Source: an uncultured Clostridia bacterium (lineage in GTDB: Bacteria > Bacillota > Clostridia > UMGS1810). Taken from it: a stretch of DNA of 64,000 nt. The position numbers and the translations under genes are program-made. Numbering within the stretch: the first letter of the stretch is position 1; every line of letters starts with the position of its first letter. Location: contig CAKSPF010000004.1 of NCBI GenBank assembly GCA_934481345.1, forward strand, positions 62,001 to 126,000, given 5' to 3'. The notes below the pieces were generated by a model. That model saw nothing but the letters and a program-made list of their open reading frames with translations, had not been told where the DNA came from and searched no databases. Of this stretch, positions 52,059 through 61,294 are shown one piece after another.

Positions 52059-53768
52059 TTATACTTCAAGGTATCTTTTGATTTTCTGAGTTGTGGTTTT
52101 TTTGAAATCATCCTTATGCACAGTAACGCTGCGTATATATTTATACAGCGGATTTCTTTTATTTACGGCATCCACCGCCGACTTCATAAGCTCCTCAATT
52201 TTGCTGTCGGTCACATCTTTTCCGAGAACGCTCTCTATTGCCGCAAGGTTCGGCACAACGACTGCGGATATTATGAGCTCTCCGCTGTCATCGGTACTTT
52301 TGCCGTACACAAGGCTTTCTTTTACATATTCGTTTTTATTGATGAAAGCCTCCAGCTCTTCCGGATATATATTTTTTCCGTTCTTGGTAACAATTACATT
52401 TTTCTTTCTGCCGGTAATATAGATAAATCCGTCTTTATCAATATATCCCAAATCACCGGTATGAAACCATCCGTTTACTATCGCATTACTCGTTTCGGTT
52501 TCATCATTATAGTAACCGTTCATCACGTTATCGCCTTTGCAGATGATTTCTCCCACACCTTCGTCATTCGGAGTAAGAATATCCACCTGCATACACGGCA
52601 TTGCAACTCCTGCTGCACCGGGCTTTTTTGCCTTGCTGCGGCTGAGCGCAACAATCGGAGAACACTCCGTTATTCCGTAGCCCTGTAAAAATTCTATTCC
52701 TATATCCTCAAAAAACTGCATCGTTTCCGGGCTGATAGCTGCCGCACCGCTTATAAAGAGCCGTACTTTGCCTCCGAGGCTGTCCGCAACTGCCTTAAAT
52801 ACTTTGCGCCGTTCATCTATTCCCAACTTCAAAAGTGACTTTGTAACAAAAAGTCCGGTTCTGAATTTTTTGCTCATTCCGTTTTTTCTTATATGGGAGG
52901 CAATTCTCTTGTGAATAGCCTCAAATATCGCCGGAACGCCAAGCATTATGGTCGCCTGCGCTTCTTTTAAATTTTTGGCAATATAGCGCAACCCGTCACA
53001 GTAAGCGATTGCCGAACCTCTGTAAAGCGGCGCAAGGAAACCGCAGGTACATTCGTATGTGTGATGTATCGGCAGTACGGATAAGAACACATCCTCCTCA
53101 CCGCAGTAAACCATGGAGCACATTGCCATAAGGTTAGTTACAATGTTTTTGTGCGAGAGCAGTACGCCCTTTGACATAGCCGTAGTACCGGAGGTAAAAA
53201 GCAAAATTTTTGATTCCTCGGGGTTTATCTGCACATCATCAAAACGCGTATCTCCGCTTTGTACCTTTTCCGATCCGTTTTTTAAAACTTCGGAAAATGA
53301 CAGTTCGCCCGTCATTTCGTCATTTTTAGCTGTATCCATATTTATGGTATATTTGATATTTTTCGGAAAATCATTTCCAAGTTTACTCTTTACAGATGCG
53401 GAATACACCACGGCAGACGCACCGGAAACCTCAAGAAGATTTATTATATCCTCTGCTGCAAGCTCTTTGTCTATAGGCACAACGAACGATTCGCCGTTTA
53501 CCGCTGCCATGTAAGTCACACCCCAAAAATATCGGTTTTCACTCACAATGGCAATTTTCGTGTCCTTCAAAAGCCCCATATTGATAAATTCCGTACCGAG
53601 AGCCTTGACATCATCGGCAAATCTGCGGTAACTTATCGGACTGTAAGTTCCTCTGCGGTTCTCTTTTACCAAAAAGGCGGTTTTATCCGCAAAAAGTTCC
53701 GCACTCTGATTTAACATTTCTTTTAATGTACTGATTTTTCTTACCTTATACAACGAATGTTTTCTCAC
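52059..53768 (-). CDS. AMP-forming acyl-CoA synthetase-like ligase
   Basis: 569 residues of the ANL superfamily. Adenylation motif LLFTSGTTAMSKGVLL, then QGYGITECSPIVA, GWFHTGDLGYID and the catalytic-lysine region KNGKNIYPEELE. It activates a carboxylic acid, probably a long-chain fatty acid, as acyl-AMP and acyl-CoA. The start is a GTG at 53768 after GGGGTG. It lies 25 bp after the deacetylase gene. Confidence 0.88.
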   Translation of the reverse strand: MRKHSLYKVRKISTLKEMLNQSAELFADKTAFLVKENRRGTYSPISYRRFADDVKALGTEFINMGLLKDTKIAIVSENRYFWGVTYMAAVNGESFVVPIDKELAAEDIINLLEVSGASAVVYSASVKSKLGNDFPKNIKYTINMDTAKNDEMTGELSFSEVLKNGSEKVQSGDTRFDDVQINPEESKILLFTSGTTAMSKGVLLSHKNIVTNLMAMCSMVYCGEEDVFLSVLPIHHTYECTCGFLAPLYRGSAIAYCDGLRYIAKNLKEAQATIMLGVPAIFEAIHKRIASHIRKNGMSKKFRTGLFVTKSLLKLGIDERRKVFKAVADSLGGKVRLFISGAAAISPETMQFFEDIGIEFLQGYGITECSPIVALSRSKAKKPGAAGVAMPCMQVDILTPNDEGVGEIICKGDNVMNGYYNDETETSNAIVNGWFHTGDLGYIDKDGFIYITGRKKNVIVTKNGKNIYPEELEAFINKNEYVKESLVYGKSTDDSGELIISAVVVPNLAAIESVLGKDVTDSKIEELMKSAVDAVNKRNPLYKYIRSVTVHKDDFKKTTTQKIKRYLEV

Positions 53769-53793
53769 TTTTTCACCCCATTGTGAACAGTTT

Positions 53794-54561
53794 TTAATAA
53801 TTGGATTCTATATACTGCATTAATATATCGGCTGTCATATCACCGGACACATTAAGTCTTTTGAGCTGTGTCAGATCTGCCATTTTGCCGTTAACGCCGT
53901 TGTTGCCGACAATGCAGAGCATTTTGTAACCTGCCGCCATTCCTATATCTGCCGAAAAATCATTGGTAAATCCGTATGGATATGCCATGTATCTGCACTC
54001 TTTGTTCATGTTTTTTTCTATAAGATATTTGGAAATCCGCATTTCCTTTACCGTTTCGGCATATGTAAGCTCGGAAAACGACGGGTGCGTAAGCGAATGG
54101 CTTTCTATATCTATCACACCGCTCTGCTCCATTTCTATTGCCTGCTGCCAGTCAAAATGAGGAAATTCCACAGTCCGGCTGCCCATTCGCGATGCAATCA
54201 CAAAAATTGTAGCCCTCATGCCCATTTCCTTTAAAACAGGATATGCGTTTTCATAATTATTTAAGTAACCGTCGTCAAAACACAAAACTATCGGTTTTGC
54301 CGGAAGCGGTGTACCTTTATTTACATAATCATAGTATTCGTCCAGCGTCACAGTGTTGTATCCTGCGTCTTTCAGTGCCTGCATATGCTGTATAAAATTA
54401 TCCTCGGATATGTGCAAAAGTGCGTCCGTTCCTACGCTGTAATCTTTTAAAACACTGTGATAAAGCAAAAACGGCACACTTTCTTCACCGTCCGCCTTTG
54501 CCGCAAAAGAAGCCGATAATACAAGTACGGCGATCAAAGCCGCCAACAATATACGTTTCAT
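53794..54561 (-). CDS. Secreted polysaccharide deacetylase (NodB family)
   Basis: 255 residues: signal peptide (about 1-22) and a NodB carbohydrate esterase 4 domain with VLCFDDGY (catalytic and metal Asp), the metal-binding HSLTHP and MAYPYG. It removes acetyl groups from peptidoglycan or another surface glycan. GGAGG precedes the ATG. No promoter is seen in the 39 bases after the leuS terminator, so it may depend on read-through. Confidence 0.9.
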   Translation of the reverse strand: MKRILLAALIAVLVLSASFAAKADGEESVPFLLYHSVLKDYSVGTDALLHISEDNFIQHMQALKDAGYNTVTLDEYYDYVNKGTPLPAKPIVLCFDDGYLNNYENAYPVLKEMGMRATIFVIASRMGSRTVEFPHFDWQQAIEMEQSGVIDIESHSLTHPSFSELTYAETVKEMRISKYLIEKNMNKECRYMAYPYGFTNDFSADIGMAAGYKMLCIVGNNGVNGKMADLTQLKRLNVSGDMTADILMQYIESNY

Positions 54562-54591
54562 ATTTTTCCTCCACCAAGTGCGTTACAGTGC

Positions 54592-54620
54592 AAAAACCCC
54601 GCCGCATATATAATGCGGCG
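54592..54620. terminator. Terminator of the yhbY-leuS operon
   Basis: CGCCGCAT/ATGCGGCG stem (54600-54607, 54613-54620) with a 5-base loop, followed by GGGTTTTT on the - strand. Confidence 0.85.
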
Positions 54621-54634
54621 AGTTTTTCACAAAT

Positions 54635-57046
54635 TTATTTTACAACAATGTTTACAAGACGTCCCTTTACGACTATTGTTTTTACGATAGTCTTTCCTTC
54701 TACCAAAGCGGCTATTGTTTCGTCTGCAAGAGCTGCATTTCTGATGTCGTTATCGGATGTATCTGCACTTACAGTAAGCTTGCCTTTGATTTTTCCGTTT
54801 ATCTGCACAACAATTTCTATTTCATCATCTACAGTTTTTGACTCATCATACTCAGGCCATTTTGCAAGCGACAAATATCCCTCACCGCCAAACATCTGCC
54901 AAAGCTCCTCCGTCGCATGCGGTGCAACGGGATTAAGCAGCGTAATAAGCGTAAGATATTCTCCCTTTGTTACCGAACCTTTTTTATAAAAATCATTTAC
55001 AAGGCTCATAAGCGCAGCTATACCGGTGTTGAATTTCATACGGTCATAGTCCTCGGTAACTTTTTTGATGGTTTTGTGCATGGTCTTTTCGAGGTCTGCA
55101 CTGTAACCCTCGTCATCGGTAACCGCATCCTGAAGCTTCCATACTCTTTCTATAAATTTATAGCAGCCCTTCAGTCCCTTCTGCGACCACGGAGTAGTCT
55201 GATCAAAAGCGCCTATGAACATTTCATATGTTCTGAAAGCGTCCGCACCGAACTCGTTTACAACGTCATCGGGATTTACCACATTTCCTCTTGATTTTGA
55301 CATTTTCTGGTTGTCCTCACCCAGAATCATACCGTGCGAAGTACGCTTCATATACGGCTCTTTTGTCGGAACAACGCCTATGTCATACAAAAATTTGTGC
55401 CAGAAACGCGAATAAAGCAAATGCAGTGTGGTATGCTCCATACCACCGTTGTACCAGTCTACCGGCGACCAGTATTCGAGAGCTTCTTTTGATGCAAGCG
55501 CCTCGTTGTTGTGAGGATCCATGTATCTCAAGAAATACCAGCTTGAACCTGCCCACTGCGGCATGGTGTCGGTTTCTCTTTCAGCAGGGCCTCCGCAATG
55601 CGGGCAAGTTGTTTTTATCCAGTCAAAAGCCTTCGCAAGCGGCGATTCGCCGTTTTCGCCCGGTTCAAAAGTATCAATCTCGGGAAGCTCCAGCGGAAGC
55701 TCGCTTTCCGGAATCGGAACCCAACCGCATTTTTCACAGTGTACAAGCGGAATAGGCTCTCCCCAGTATCTCTGACGCGAGAAAACCCAGTCGCGAAGCT
55801 TGAAGTTTACTTTTCTCTTGCCCAGGTTGTTTTTTTCAATCCAGTCTATCATTGTCGGAATTGCTTCTTTTACGGAAAGACCGTTTAAGAATCCGGAATT
55901 AACCATATTGCCGCTGTATACGTCGGTATAAGCTTCTTTTTGAACGTCCTCGCCGCCCTCTACAACTTCTATTATCGGCAGTCTGAATTTTTTTGCAAAT
56001 TCCCAGTCACGGGTATCGTGTGCCGGAACCGCCATAATGGCGCCTGTTCCGTATGTCACCAATACATAATCCGAAATCCATACCGGCAGTTTAGCGCCGT
56101 TTGCAGGATTTACGGCATATACTCCCTCAAGCTGTACGCCTGTTTTATCCTTTGCAAGCTCCGTTCTTTCAAATTCGGATTTTTTGCTTGCCTGAACAAT
56201 GTAGTCGTTCACCGCGTCCATATTCGTAATAAGCGGTTTGAGCTTTTCTATAAGCGCATGTTCGGGCGACATTACCACATATGTTGCACCGAACAAAGTA
56301 TCGCAGCGTGTGGTATATACCACCAAATCGTCACCGGAGGAAAGCTTGAAATTAACCTCGGCACCCTCGCTTCTGCCGATCCAGTTTTTCTGCTGAATTT
56401 TAACCTTTTCTATATAGTCAACCTCATCAAGATCATCTATGAGTCTTTGTGCATATTCTGTTATTTTGAGCATCCACTGGCTTTTACGTCTTTGAACCAC
56501 TTCGCTTCCGCAGCGCTCGCATACACCGTTTACAACTTCCTCATTAGACAGACCCACCTTGCATCCGGTACACCAGTTTATAGGCATTTCCTGCTTGTAT
56601 GCAAGTCCCTTTTTGAACAACTGCAAAAATATCCACTGCGTCCATTTGTAGTATTCGGGCGAAGTAGTATTTATCTCACGCGACCAGTCAAATGAAAATC
56701 CAAGCATTTTGAGCTGTCTTGTGAAGTTTGCAATATTATTTTTGGTTACAATTTTCGGATGTATTTTGTTTTTTATAGCAAAATTTTCCGTAGGCAGACC
56801 AAATGCGTCCCAGCCTATCGGATAGAGCACATTGTATCCTTGCATGCGGCGCTTTCTTGCAATAATATCAAGCGCGGTGTAGCTTCTGGGATGTCCTACA
56901 TGAAGTCCCTGACCGGACGGATACGGAAATTCTATAAGGTTATAAAACTTCGGTTTGCTGCTTCCCGTTATCGCATGGAAACAGCCGTCCTCCTCCCATT
57001 TTTTCTGCCACTTTTTTTCTATTTCCAAGAAATCATAATTTTTCAT
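54635..57046 (-). CDS. leuS: Leucyl-tRNA synthetase
   Basis: 803 residues, class I synthetase. HIGH-type motif in PYPSGQGLHVGHP, KMSKS in QKMSKSRGNVV, an inserted CP1 editing domain (about 225-420) and a zinc-finger-like CTGCKVGLSN. I placed the start at the ATG at 57046, with AGGGGGAGC upstream; an in-frame extension to 57103 overlaps rsfS and is not expected. No T-box leader is present because it is internal to the operon. Confidence 0.97.
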   Translation of the reverse strand: MKNYDFLEIEKKWQKKWEEDGCFHAITGSSKPKFYNLIEFPYPSGQGLHVGHPRSYTALDIIARKRRMQGYNVLYPIGWDAFGLPTENFAIKNKIHPKIVTKNNIANFTRQLKMLGFSFDWSREINTTSPEYYKWTQWIFLQLFKKGLAYKQEMPINWCTGCKVGLSNEEVVNGVCERCGSEVVQRRKSQWMLKITEYAQRLIDDLDEVDYIEKVKIQQKNWIGRSEGAEVNFKLSSGDDLVVYTTRCDTLFGATYVVMSPEHALIEKLKPLITNMDAVNDYIVQASKKSEFERTELAKDKTGVQLEGVYAVNPANGAKLPVWISDYVLVTYGTGAIMAVPAHDTRDWEFAKKFRLPIIEVVEGGEDVQKEAYTDVYSGNMVNSGFLNGLSVKEAIPTMIDWIEKNNLGKRKVNFKLRDWVFSRQRYWGEPIPLVHCEKCGWVPIPESELPLELPEIDTFEPGENGESPLAKAFDWIKTTCPHCGGPAERETDTMPQWAGSSWYFLRYMDPHNNEALASKEALEYWSPVDWYNGGMEHTTLHLLYSRFWHKFLYDIGVVPTKEPYMKRTSHGMILGEDNQKMSKSRGNVVNPDDVVNEFGADAFRTYEMFIGAFDQTTPWSQKGLKGCYKFIERVWKLQDAVTDDEGYSADLEKTMHKTIKKVTEDYDRMKFNTGIAALMSLVNDFYKKGSVTKGEYLTLITLLNPVAPHATEELWQMFGGEGYLSLAKWPEYDESKTVDDEIEIVVQINGKIKGKLTVSADTSDNDIRNAALADETIAALVEGKTIVKTIVVKGRLVNIVVK

Positions 57047-57060
57047 TGGTGCTCCCCCTC

Positions 57061-57411
57061 TTAAAGTAATTCTTCCAAAGGCAGTCTTTTCGCGTCTGCC
57101 CACAGATGTTCTATACCGTAGAATTCTCTTGACTCTTTGTTAAATATATGCACTACCACATCGCCGTAATCCATCAATATCCAATAAGCGCTTTCAAAGC
57201 CCTCTCTGCCGTTCGGTTCAACCCCCTGCTCCGAGAGCTTTTCATCTATTTCATCATAAATTGCTCTCATCTGCGGCGTTGAATTACCGCTGCAAATCAC
57301 AAAGTAGTCTGCCATTGTGGTTAAATCATGAATATCCAGAACGGCTATATCCTCTGCCTTTTTATCATCCATGCATTTTGCCGTAAGCTTAGCAACATCA
57401 ATTGTTTCCAT
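57061..57411 (-). CDS. rsfS: Ribosomal silencing factor RsfS
   Basis: 116 residues. Binds L14 on the 50S subunit and stops subunit joining in starvation. Conserved TTMADYFVICSGNS and WILMDYGDVVVHIF. It is in the conserved order LCP-rsfS-leuS. Confidence 0.95.
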   Translation of the reverse strand: METIDVAKLTAKCMDDKKAEDIAVLDIHDLTTMADYFVICSGNSTPQMRAIYDEIDEKLSEQGVEPNGREGFESAYWILMDYGDVVVHIFNKESREFYGIEHLWADAKRLPLEELL

Positions 57412-57425
57412 TTACATTCCTCCGG

Positions 57426-58694
57426 TTATTTATTTTTGCCTGAATCTTCGCCCAGTATTACCGTTATATCACTGCCTGTATTTTTATCCTTGTTATACAC
57501 ATATTCATTAAGGTTGCAAAGCGCCGCAACGGAACCTGCCTTTGCATTTTTTCTGCGCGACACGACAACCGTATCGGCATAAGAATTATCATTTGTGCTT
57601 ACAATACTCTTTACATTAAAGCCGTATTTTTTCAGCTCTGTCTTTAGCTCGTCCGCGTCGGCGCTGCCGCCAGATGCGTCCACTATATCTATACTGGTAA
57701 ATCTGTTTATAAAAGAATTGCTGACTTTTACACTTCCTATTTTAACTGTTTCGCTGGCAACTCCTATTATTGATTTCTGGATTTCCAGTTCACTTTGCGA
57801 CACTGTTTCGGAGGACGGAGTGAAATATTTTTCAATCAGCTTATCATTTTCATCGTCGTCTGCCACAAAATATGAAATATTGTTTATATATTTCGGCTCG
57901 CCGGCAAGCTGGTGAGTTACCATTTTATCCCGGTCTACCGAGAATACATACGGAGCATATGTGAGCATTTCATTAAGGCTGAAATTGCTCTTGACAATTT
58001 TAGAAAAATCCTTTACGAGGTCGTTCAGCTTAAATACGTTTACCAGCTTAAATACCTGGTCTATCGTTGCCTGAATGAATTTGCTCTGCGCCTGCATTCT
58101 CTCTATGTCACCCAAAGCATATCCGGAGCCGTTGTTATTTTTTCTGAAACGGACAAACTGCTCGGCTTTGTCGCCGTCAAGATGCTGCATACCCTTGTTC
58201 AGATGAATATGCAAATCCTGTACAGGGTCGTCATAATTCATGTTAATCGGTACTTCAAAATCAACACCGCCCAATGTGTCTATCAAATCACGAAAGCCTG
58301 CCGTGTCAATAAGAATATACTTATCCACACTTACACCAAGCAGATTTCTTACTTCCTTGAAAAGCTGCTTTTCCTTGTTATATCCGTAAGCCGAATTAAT
58401 CTTGTGATCGCTTCTGCCGCTGTTAACATAGGTATCACGCGGTATCTGAAGCATATTCAGCTCGCCGTCGGCCATGTTAAGCTGAGCAAATATGATTACA
58501 TCTGTCCTGTAACCCTCTTTGTCAACACCTAAAAGCAATGCATTAACATATGATTTTTCGGTAGATGAGCTGAACTCATAACCAAAAAACGAGCCCCCCT
58601 GTGTACATACCAGAATTGCAAATACCGTATTTGCCATAAGAGCAAATATCAGTATAAAAGTAAACAACATTTTGAAAAATGATTTAATCCCCAT
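57426..58694 (-). CDS. LytR-CpsA-Psr (LCP) family cell-wall glycopolymer ligase
   Basis: 422 residues: N-terminal membrane helix (about 5-28), LCP catalytic domain (RTDVIIFAQLN, MLQIPRDTYV, FRKNN, about residues 45-220), and a C-terminal LytR_C domain (about 320-405). LCP enzymes attach teichoic acid or similar polymers from lipid carrier to peptidoglycan. It lies 46 bp after yqeK and 14 bp before rsfS. Confidence 0.92.
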   Translation of the reverse strand: MGIKSFFKMLFTFILIFALMANTVFAILVCTQGGSFFGYEFSSSTEKSYVNALLLGVDKEGYRTDVIIFAQLNMADGELNMLQIPRDTYVNSGRSDHKINSAYGYNKEKQLFKEVRNLLGVSVDKYILIDTAGFRDLIDTLGGVDFEVPINMNYDDPVQDLHIHLNKGMQHLDGDKAEQFVRFRKNNNGSGYALGDIERMQAQSKFIQATIDQVFKLVNVFKLNDLVKDFSKIVKSNFSLNEMLTYAPYVFSVDRDKMVTHQLAGEPKYINNISYFVADDDENDKLIEKYFTPSSETVSQSELEIQKSIIGVASETVKIGSVKVSNSFINRFTSIDIVDASGGSADADELKTELKKYGFNVKSIVSTNDNSYADTVVVSRRKNAKAGSVAALCNLNEYVYNKDKNTGSDITVILGEDSGKNK

Positions 58695-58740
58695 AAATTA
58701 TCTCCCGTATATTAAAACGCAAAATTGTGTCAAACAAATT

Positions 58741-59304
58741 TCAGTAATTAAGTAAATAATAATTTCTTGTCTGCACTGCCGCAGGATGCAGCAGTAATCC
58801 CCTTTTTAAAACATATTCCACTGTAGAGTCGGTATACATCACGACAGCCTTGTTTATATTTCTGACAGCCTCGCTCCGTATCAGCTCCGCCCCTTCATAA
58901 ATGCGGTTCGGCTCGATACCGTCCGCAAGATATATAATCTTTGTAAGAAGCGGCATTTCCGGCTTTCCTATGGTGTGATAGTATATCGCATCATATATTT
59001 CGTCATCATCGACACCGTAAATCCGTCTTGCTTCCTCCGCACCCACAAACCCATGCAAAAGTCCTGTTGAAATTTTGCATATACCGTCAGGTTCTATGCC
59101 ATACTTATCCATAAGGCAAAACATTTCTTCGTCGGTATAGCACTTGGCGCAATCGTGCAAAATACCCGCCAAATACGCTTTTTTTTCGTCGGCTCCGTAT
59201 ATCTTTGCAAGTTTAACCGCCGTATCCGCCACCGCTTCGGAATGAATATATCTTTTGGAATTAAGCTTTTTTCCAAGCTCATGCTTTATCTCATCAATTG
59301 TCAT
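58741..59304 (-). CDS. yqeK: HD-domain Ap4A hydrolase YqeK
   Basis: 187 residues with metal-binding H in YIHSEAV, HD in ILHDCAK and a later H in GLLHGF. YqeK-family proteins cleave diadenosine tetraphosphate symmetrically. Start overlaps the nadD stop by 11 bases, as in most Firmicutes. Confidence 0.93.
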   Translation of the reverse strand: MTIDEIKHELGKKLNSKRYIHSEAVADTAVKLAKIYGADEKKAYLAGILHDCAKCYTDEEMFCLMDKYGIEPDGICKISTGLLHGFVGAEEARRIYGVDDDEIYDAIYYHTIGKPEMPLLTKIIYLADGIEPNRIYEGAELIRSEAVRNINKAVVMYTDSTVEYVLKRGLLLHPAAVQTRNYYLLNY

Positions 59305-59905
59305 GTTCTTCTCCGTACAGTCTGTTTTTTATAATATAATCAAGCACCTTTTCGTCTATCGGCAAACCGCCGTATATTCCCTGTGCAAGCTTTTTTCGTA
59401 TAACCGTGGAGGAAACATCAAATTTCGGCATATCCGCAACCGTTATATCAGCGCCGGAGCTTCGGTATTTATCAACAAAGCCGTAAAATTCGCTGTCTGC
59501 CTCTGTAGGTCTTAAAAACACAATGAATTTATTTTCTTTAAGAAGCTTCTGATATTCATACCATTTATGAATTGTGCAAAGCGAGTCGGCTCCTATTATA
59601 AACCAAACGTCTTTACCGTATTTTCCGCGAAAATACCTCATTGTATACATAGAATACGAATACTGCCTGCGCTTAATCTCATAGTCCGACACGGCAAATT
59701 CATCAAATCCGCATACTGCCAGCTTTACCATATTGTATCTGTGCAGTGCCGAAGTCACATCAAGCTCCTTTTTGTGCGGCGGATTGCCGTTGGGAAGAAA
59801 AATGATTTTCTCAAAACCGAAATGTTCAGCCGAGTATTTCGCCATAGCAATGTGCCCGTTATGAACAGGGTCAAATGTTCCGCCGAAAACAGCAATTTTA
59901 CTCAA
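59294..59905 (-). CDS. nadD: Nicotinate-nucleotide adenylyltransferase
   Basis: 203 residues. Forms deamido-NAD from NaMN and ATP. Nucleotidyltransferase motif GGTFDPVHNGHI, FLPNGNPPHK, FIIGADSL and the C-terminal ISSTVIRKK-type segment (here VSSTVIRKKLA). It lies 18 bp after yhbY. Confidence 0.95.
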   Translation of the reverse strand: MSKIAVFGGTFDPVHNGHIAMAKYSAEHFGFEKIIFLPNGNPPHKKELDVTSALHRYNMVKLAVCGFDEFAVSDYEIKRRQYSYSMYTMRYFRGKYGKDVWFIIGADSLCTIHKWYEYQKLLKENKFIVFLRPTEADSEFYGFVDKYRSSGADITVADMPKFDVSSTVIRKKLAQGIYGGLPIDEKVLDYIIKNRLYGEEHDN

Positions 59906-59923
59906 ATAGCTACACCTCTGCTT

Positions 59924-60427
59924 TTATCTGCCGCCAAAGCCCGAACGTACATTTTTGGATTTTCTTCCTCTAAGACCTCCGGTACGCCTTACAGTGCCGC
60001 CGTTTTTTCTGAAAAATTCGTTTCTTCTTGCTTTGTTTTTCTTTTCTTCCTCAATCGCCTTTAACCGCGCAGCTTTTGCCTTATAACCGGGTTTAACGCT
60101 TTTTTTCGTCTGCTCCGGTTCTGCTTTGACTATTAGCTTGTCCAGGTATATTCTGCGGTTTTCTTCAGACTGTCTGTACAATACAAATTTTCCGCCTATA
60201 ACCTGTACCGGTTCTGCACCTATCATATCTGCAAGCTCATTGCAAACCTCTCTCGTGTCTGCAAAAGCATTGTCAAGCACATGCACCTTTACAAGCTCAT
60301 GCTTTTCCAAAGCGTCACTTACAAGTGCGGCGCTGTTTTCGCTTATGCCGCCCTTTCCTATTTGAATTGTTGCGTCTATTTTATTTGCAAGACCTCTCAA
60401 AAAAGCTCTTTGCTTACTTGTCAGCAT
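59924..60427 (-). CDS. yhbY: YhbY CRM-domain RNA-binding protein with basic C-terminal tail
   Basis: 167 residues. Residues 1-95 are the CRM domain (LTSKQRAFLRGLAN, QIGKGGIS, QVIGGKFVLYR) that binds pre-50S rRNA. Residues 100-167 form a Lys/Arg-rich tail ending RGRKSKNVRSGFGGR, not part of the usual ~97-residue protein. The ATG at 60427 has GGAGG eight bases upstream; a start at 60442 would overlap that site. First gene of the operon. Confidence 0.92.
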   Translation of the reverse strand: MLTSKQRAFLRGLANKIDATIQIGKGGISENSAALVSDALEKHELVKVHVLDNAFADTREVCNELADMIGAEPVQVIGGKFVLYRQSEENRRIYLDKLIVKAEPEQTKKSVKPGYKAKAARLKAIEEEKKNKARRNEFFRKNGGTVRRTGGLRGRKSKNVRSGFGGR

Positions 60428-60453
60428 CAAATGCACCTCCATACTATCATATT

Positions 60454-60483
60454 ATTATACTAAATTCCACATGGTATTGTCAA
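60454..60483 (-). promoter_or_regulatory. Promoter of the yhbY-leuS operon
   Basis: Perfect TTGACA (60478-60483), 18-bp spacer and TATAAT (60454-60459) on the - strand, about 27 bp before yhbY. Confidence 0.78.
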
Positions 60484-60552
60484 TTAATATCAAAAAAATT
60501 TAAAAAAACTTAACAATTTTGGTTTTTGATGATAGTTCAAAAAGAATTACAC

Positions 60553-60593
60553 AACAAAAATGCCGCACGGCAAAGCCATGCGGCATTTTTGTT
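60553..60593. terminator. Terminator of ung (bidirectional form)
   Basis: A perfect 15-bp stem with A/T flanks (60553-60567, 60579-60593) centred on TGCCGCA/TGCGGCA. It overlaps the ung stop and ends the typA-ung transcript. Confidence 0.85.
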
Positions 60594-61267
60594 TATATGT
60601 CTTCTATCTGCCAGTCTATAGGTGTTTCACCCATATTCTCAAGAATTTCATTTGCTTTTGCGAAATGGTTACAGCCGAAAAATCCCCTGCTCGCAGAAAG
60701 CGGACTCGGATGAACGGACGTAAGCACCCTGTGCTTGCTTTGGTCTATAAGAGCCGTTTTACTCTTGGCGTTGTTGCCCCAAAGCAGAAAGATTACCGGT
60801 TTTTCACGTTCGTTAAGTTTTTTGATTACCGAGTCGGTAAAAATCTCCCAGCCTTTATTCTGGTGAGAATTTGCTATATCCTTTCTCACCGTAAGCGAAG
60901 TGTTCAAAAGCAAAACTCCCTGATCCGACCACTTCTTCAAATATCCGTTATTCGGAATTTTGCAGCCGAGCGAATTATGCAATTCTTTGTATATATTTTT
61001 AAGCGACGGCGGAATAGGTACACCGTATTTTACCGAAAAAGCAAGTCCGTGTGCCTCACCCTCGCCGTGATACGGGTCCTGTCCGAGTATAACAATCTTG
61101 ACATCGTCATAGTCGGTATATTTGAGAGCGTTGTATATATCAAACATCGGCGGATATATAGTCCGCGTGCTGTATTCCGCTTTCAAAAATTCTCTGAGTT
61201 TAAGGTAATAATCCTTTTTAAACTCATCTTTTAATATTTCATCCCACTTATTTCCGAATTGAACCAT
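60593..61267 (-). CDS. ung: Uracil-DNA glycosylase
   Basis: 224 residues. Removes uracil from DNA. Catalytic water-activating Asp in GQDPYHGEGEAHGLAFS and the leucine-loop motif HPSPLSASRGF, plus LLLNTSLTV. The ATG at 61267 fits the family length, with AAGGCGG upstream. It lies 27 bp after typA and functionally pairs with dut elsewhere in the window. Confidence 0.95.
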   Translation of the reverse strand: MVQFGNKWDEILKDEFKKDYYLKLREFLKAEYSTRTIYPPMFDIYNALKYTDYDDVKIVILGQDPYHGEGEAHGLAFSVKYGVPIPPSLKNIYKELHNSLGCKIPNNGYLKKWSDQGVLLLNTSLTVRKDIANSHQNKGWEIFTDSVIKKLNEREKPVIFLLWGNNAKSKTALIDQSKHRVLTSVHPSPLSASRGFFGCNHFAKANEILENMGETPIDWQIEDI

Positions 61268-61294
61268 TTTTCCGACCGCCTTATGCAAGTTTTA

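Noticed and set aside
57046..57060. T-box or other leader regulation in front of leuS
   Set aside because: Only 14 bases separate rsfS and leuS, so there is no room for a leader.
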